NCBI GenBank assembly: GCA_042095135.1
Contig: JBELBV010000028.1
Span: 1 to 33,368, forward strand
DNA length: 33,368 bases
Direction of reading: 5' to 3'
From: UA16 sp042095135
GTDB lineage: Bacteria; Bacteroidota; Bacteroidia; Flavobacteriales_D; Sanyastnellaceae
Below, one piece after another: positions 32,007 through 33,368 of this stretch (positions within the stretch are counted from its first letter, which is position 1; every line of letters starts with the position of its first letter). Below the pieces are notes generated by a model, which worked only from the letters and a program-made list of their open reading frames with translations, was not told where the DNA came from and did not search any database. The translations under genes and the position numbers were made by a program.

Positions 32007-33170
32007 TCAATTTTTGCGAAGGGGTTTCACACCTTGCTCTTCCCACGTCGTGCCCTCAAACTTGACGACAAACGCATCCGGAAATCCCTGTTGCTGGATT
32101 TTGGATTTTTGAAGACTGGCTTCCACCGAGGAGTAAAACGACCCCGCCGCGTATTTGTAAAGACCGTTACGAATATACTCAACCACCGGTCCCACATCTG
32201 CAAGCCGTGAATCGTCTGTGGATAAGGGGTCTTGAGACGCTAAAATTTGGATGCGGTAGGTTGGAGAATTCAGCGGCTCACTGGCGCTCGGTGTGGCTGT
32301 CAATGGCTCCGACCTGTCCTCCGGTACGGGCTGTGGATCGGGTTCCGGCACAGGCGGTGGGTCTTGGGCAGAAGGACCAGGGTGGTGTTTTTCCTTGTAC
32401 TTTCGGAATGCCCGCAGCAGCGCGCTGGCCATGAGTTCCTTGCCGTTTTGGGAGTTGAGGAAGTCTTCTTCCTCAGGATTGGTCAAGAAGCCCAACTCTA
32501 CCAGTACAGAGGGCATGTTGGTGAAGCTGATGACGAAGTAACCGGCTTGTTTCACCCCGCGGTCCTTGCGTCCGACCCGGTCGGCGAATTGGTTTTGGAT
32601 GAGGCTACCGAGCTCGAGGCTTTGGTTCACGTAGACCGACTGCTTCAGGGCAAGTGCAATGTAGGTGTCGGGATCATCTGGGTTGAATCCGGCGTAGCGG
32701 GTCTCGTAGTCCTCTTCTTGGTAGATGGAGGCGTTTTCCTTCATCGCCACGCGCAGGCTCTCTTCGGATTTATGCATGCCCATGACGAACGTGCTCGAAC
32801 CGCGGGCTTGGGGGTTGTCAAAGGCATCGCAGTGGATGCTGATGAATAGGTCGGCTTGGGTCTCATTGGCGATGGCTACCCTTTTCTTGAGCGAGGGAAA
32901 TTCATCCTCGTCGCGTGTCATGACAATTTTAACGTCCGGGAACCGTTCACTGATGTACTTGCGCAGCAGCAATGCCACATCAAGCGTCACTTCTTTTTCC
33001 GTGGTTTGGTAGCGCTTCGTGCCGAGGTTGCCGGGGTCAGCTCCCCCGTGTCCGGCATCGATCACTACGACCATACTTGGTGGCACCGGAGCGAACGAAA
33101 CCGAAAGGAGAATGATGGCCGCCATGCCGCATAGCACCTTCCGTTTCGTTAGTTTTGACAGCCGTTTCAT
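32007..33170 (-). CDS. N-acetylmuramoyl-L-alanine amidase (AmiC-type) with SPOR-like C-terminus
   Basis: Zinc amidase of 387 residues that cuts between MurNAc and the L-Ala of the peptide stem; exported. Signal segment about 10-27. Amidase_3 domain about 34-258 with zinc ligands H41 (DAGHGG), E58 (TTEKEV) and H113 (SIHCDA) and catalytic E225 (VELGFL). A Pro-rich linker (about 263-300) leads to a SPOR-like domain (about 304-372; YRIQILAS, AGSFYSS), which may bring it to denuded glycan at septa. Start at ATG 33170 is chosen because a consensus -7 box sits 9 nt upstream and the signal peptide then begins MKRLSK; the in-frame ATG 33239 would overlap the divergent gene. First gene of a seven-gene operon. 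Confidence 0.93.
   Translation of the reverse strand: MKRLSKLTKRKVLCGMAAIILLSVSFAPVPPSMVVVIDAGHGGADPGNLGTKRYQTTEKEVTLDVALLLRKYISERFPDVKIVMTRDEDEFPSLKKRVAIANETQADLFISIHCDAFDNPQARGSSTFVMGMHKSEESLRVAMKENASIYQEEDYETRYAGFNPDDPDTYIALALKQSVYVNQSLELGSLIQNQFADRVGRKDRGVKQAGYFVISFTNMPSVLVELGFLTNPEEEDFLNSQNGKELMASALLRAFRKYKEKHHPGPSAQDPPPVPEPDPQPVPEDRSEPLTATPSASEPLNSPTYRIQILASQDPLSTDDSRLADVGPVVEYIRNGLYKYAAGSFYSSVEASLQKSKIQQQGFPDAFVVKFEGTTWEEQGVKPLRKN
33150..33157 (+). promoter_or_regulatory. Consensus -7 box of the exported protein gene at 33169, inside the amidase gene
   Basis: TAGTTTTG matches TAnnTTTG exactly and lies 11 nt before ATG 33169, within codons 5-7 of the divergent amidase gene. No -33 TTTG at the usual distance. 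Confidence 0.5.
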
Positions 33171-33368
33171 GGGTAAATTCAAATCTAAAACGTGGTCCAA
33201 GGTCCGCATCGTCTGCCGGAAGGGGATTTTCCGTGCCATTTTGTGGATAAGCCTGCCCGCGTTTGGCCAAGCTCAGGAGGCCGTTCAGGACTCTGCAGCC
33301 ACGCCGGTTGAATCGGCTTTCGAAGTGGTCTGGGGCGCATCAGATTCGACTCGGATGAACGCGGTGGA
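33169..33368 (+). CDS. N-terminus of an exported protein (possibly LptD-like), cut by window end
   Basis: ATG 33169 opens a frame of 66 codons that runs to the window end without a stop. It has a basic start (MGKFKSKTW), a hydrophobic stretch and a signal-peptidase-like end (LPAFGQA, about 30-36), followed by acidic and Ala-rich sequence. No family motif is visible in this short piece. In many Bacteroidota the gene divergent from this amidase encodes an LptD/OstA-like LPS-assembly protein, so that is the best guess, from context only. Its start codon shares 2 bp with the amidase start (CATG at 33168-33171). Confidence 0.6.
   Translation, partial: MGKFKSKTWSKVRIVCRKGIFRAILWISLPAFGQAQEAVQDSAATPVESAFEVVWGASDSTRMNAV
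33180..33187 (-). promoter_or_regulatory. Consensus -7 box of the amidase operon, inside the divergent gene
   Basis: Reading leftward: TAGATTTG, an exact TAnnTTTG match, 9 nt before ATG 33170. It falls in codons 4-7 of the divergent gene. It supports the shorter amidase start. Confidence 0.55.

Noticed and set aside
1..33368. Search for CRISPR arrays, tRNA/rRNA genes, transposases, phage genes, toxin-antitoxin or other defence genes
   Set aside because: No regularly spaced repeats, tRNA-like cloverleaf, rRNA-like sequence or matching protein motifs were seen; the window reads as housekeeping genome.

Overview
The window looks like core chromosome of a Bacteroidota bacterium, probably Flavobacteriales-like, with a fairly high GC content for that group (judged by eye). 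The grounds are a C-terminal type IX secretion sorting domain on an exported protein, promoter boxes of the Bacteroidota type (TAnnTTTG, sometimes with TTTG or TTG about 19-20 bp upstream), almost no Shine-Dalgarno sequences, and several families typical of the phylum (DUF3822, a stand-alone MCE protein, a VWA membrane protein, a mitochondrial-type aconitase). I saw no rRNA, tRNA, CRISPR array, transposase, phage gene or attachment site. Coding density is very high and no stretch over 300 bp lacks a gene; the longest gap is about 144 bp.

Layout. (1) 1-9083: the 3' part of aconitase, a PdeM-like metallophosphoesterase, a small lipoprotein, a NamZ-type muramidase (DUF1343) divergent from a LolE/FtsX-type permease, a cystathionine beta-synthase-like enzyme, ornithine aminotransferase, and nucleoside diphosphate kinase. 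(2) 9104-14772: a RecD-like helicase divergent from a tightly packed run of a membrane protein, DUF3822, rsmD, coaD and a secreted degenerate thioredoxin-fold protein. (3) 14780-21268: a NUDIX hydrolase head-to-head with pyrE and an SRPBCC protein, then birA (opposite strand), then rsfS-ftsH-DUF2007-cdsA-psd, a translation, membrane proteolysis and phospholipid block. (4) 21336-24918: a secreted Asp-box/EF-hand protein, cinA and rpmB, each with its own promoter or terminator signals. (5) 24990-33170: a seven-gene leftward operon of amidase, MCE protein, membrane Fe-S oxidoreductase, CCG-domain Fe-S protein, fabG, VWA protein and prohibitin. It is divergent from the start of an exported protein that may be LptD, which is cut by the window end.

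Functional themes are envelope building and recycling (NamZ, amidase, Lol-like permease, MCE, CdsA/Psd, possible LptD), translation and ribosome maturation (RsmD, RsfS, bL28) and central metabolism (Acn, OAT, CBS-like, PyrE, CoaD, Ndk).

No defence or mobile system is visible. The most interesting signal is architectural. Many transcription units place a Bacteroidota -7 box only 4-6 (or 9-11) nt before the start codon, which predicts leaderless or nearly leaderless mRNAs. Two head-to-head gene pairs have promoters lying inside, or overlapping the start codon of, the partner gene. Secondary points are a Cys/His-rich insertion in ornithine aminotransferase, a roughly 100-residue insertion in the Lol-like permease, and the amidase-to-prohibitin operon as a possible uncharacterised envelope/redox module.
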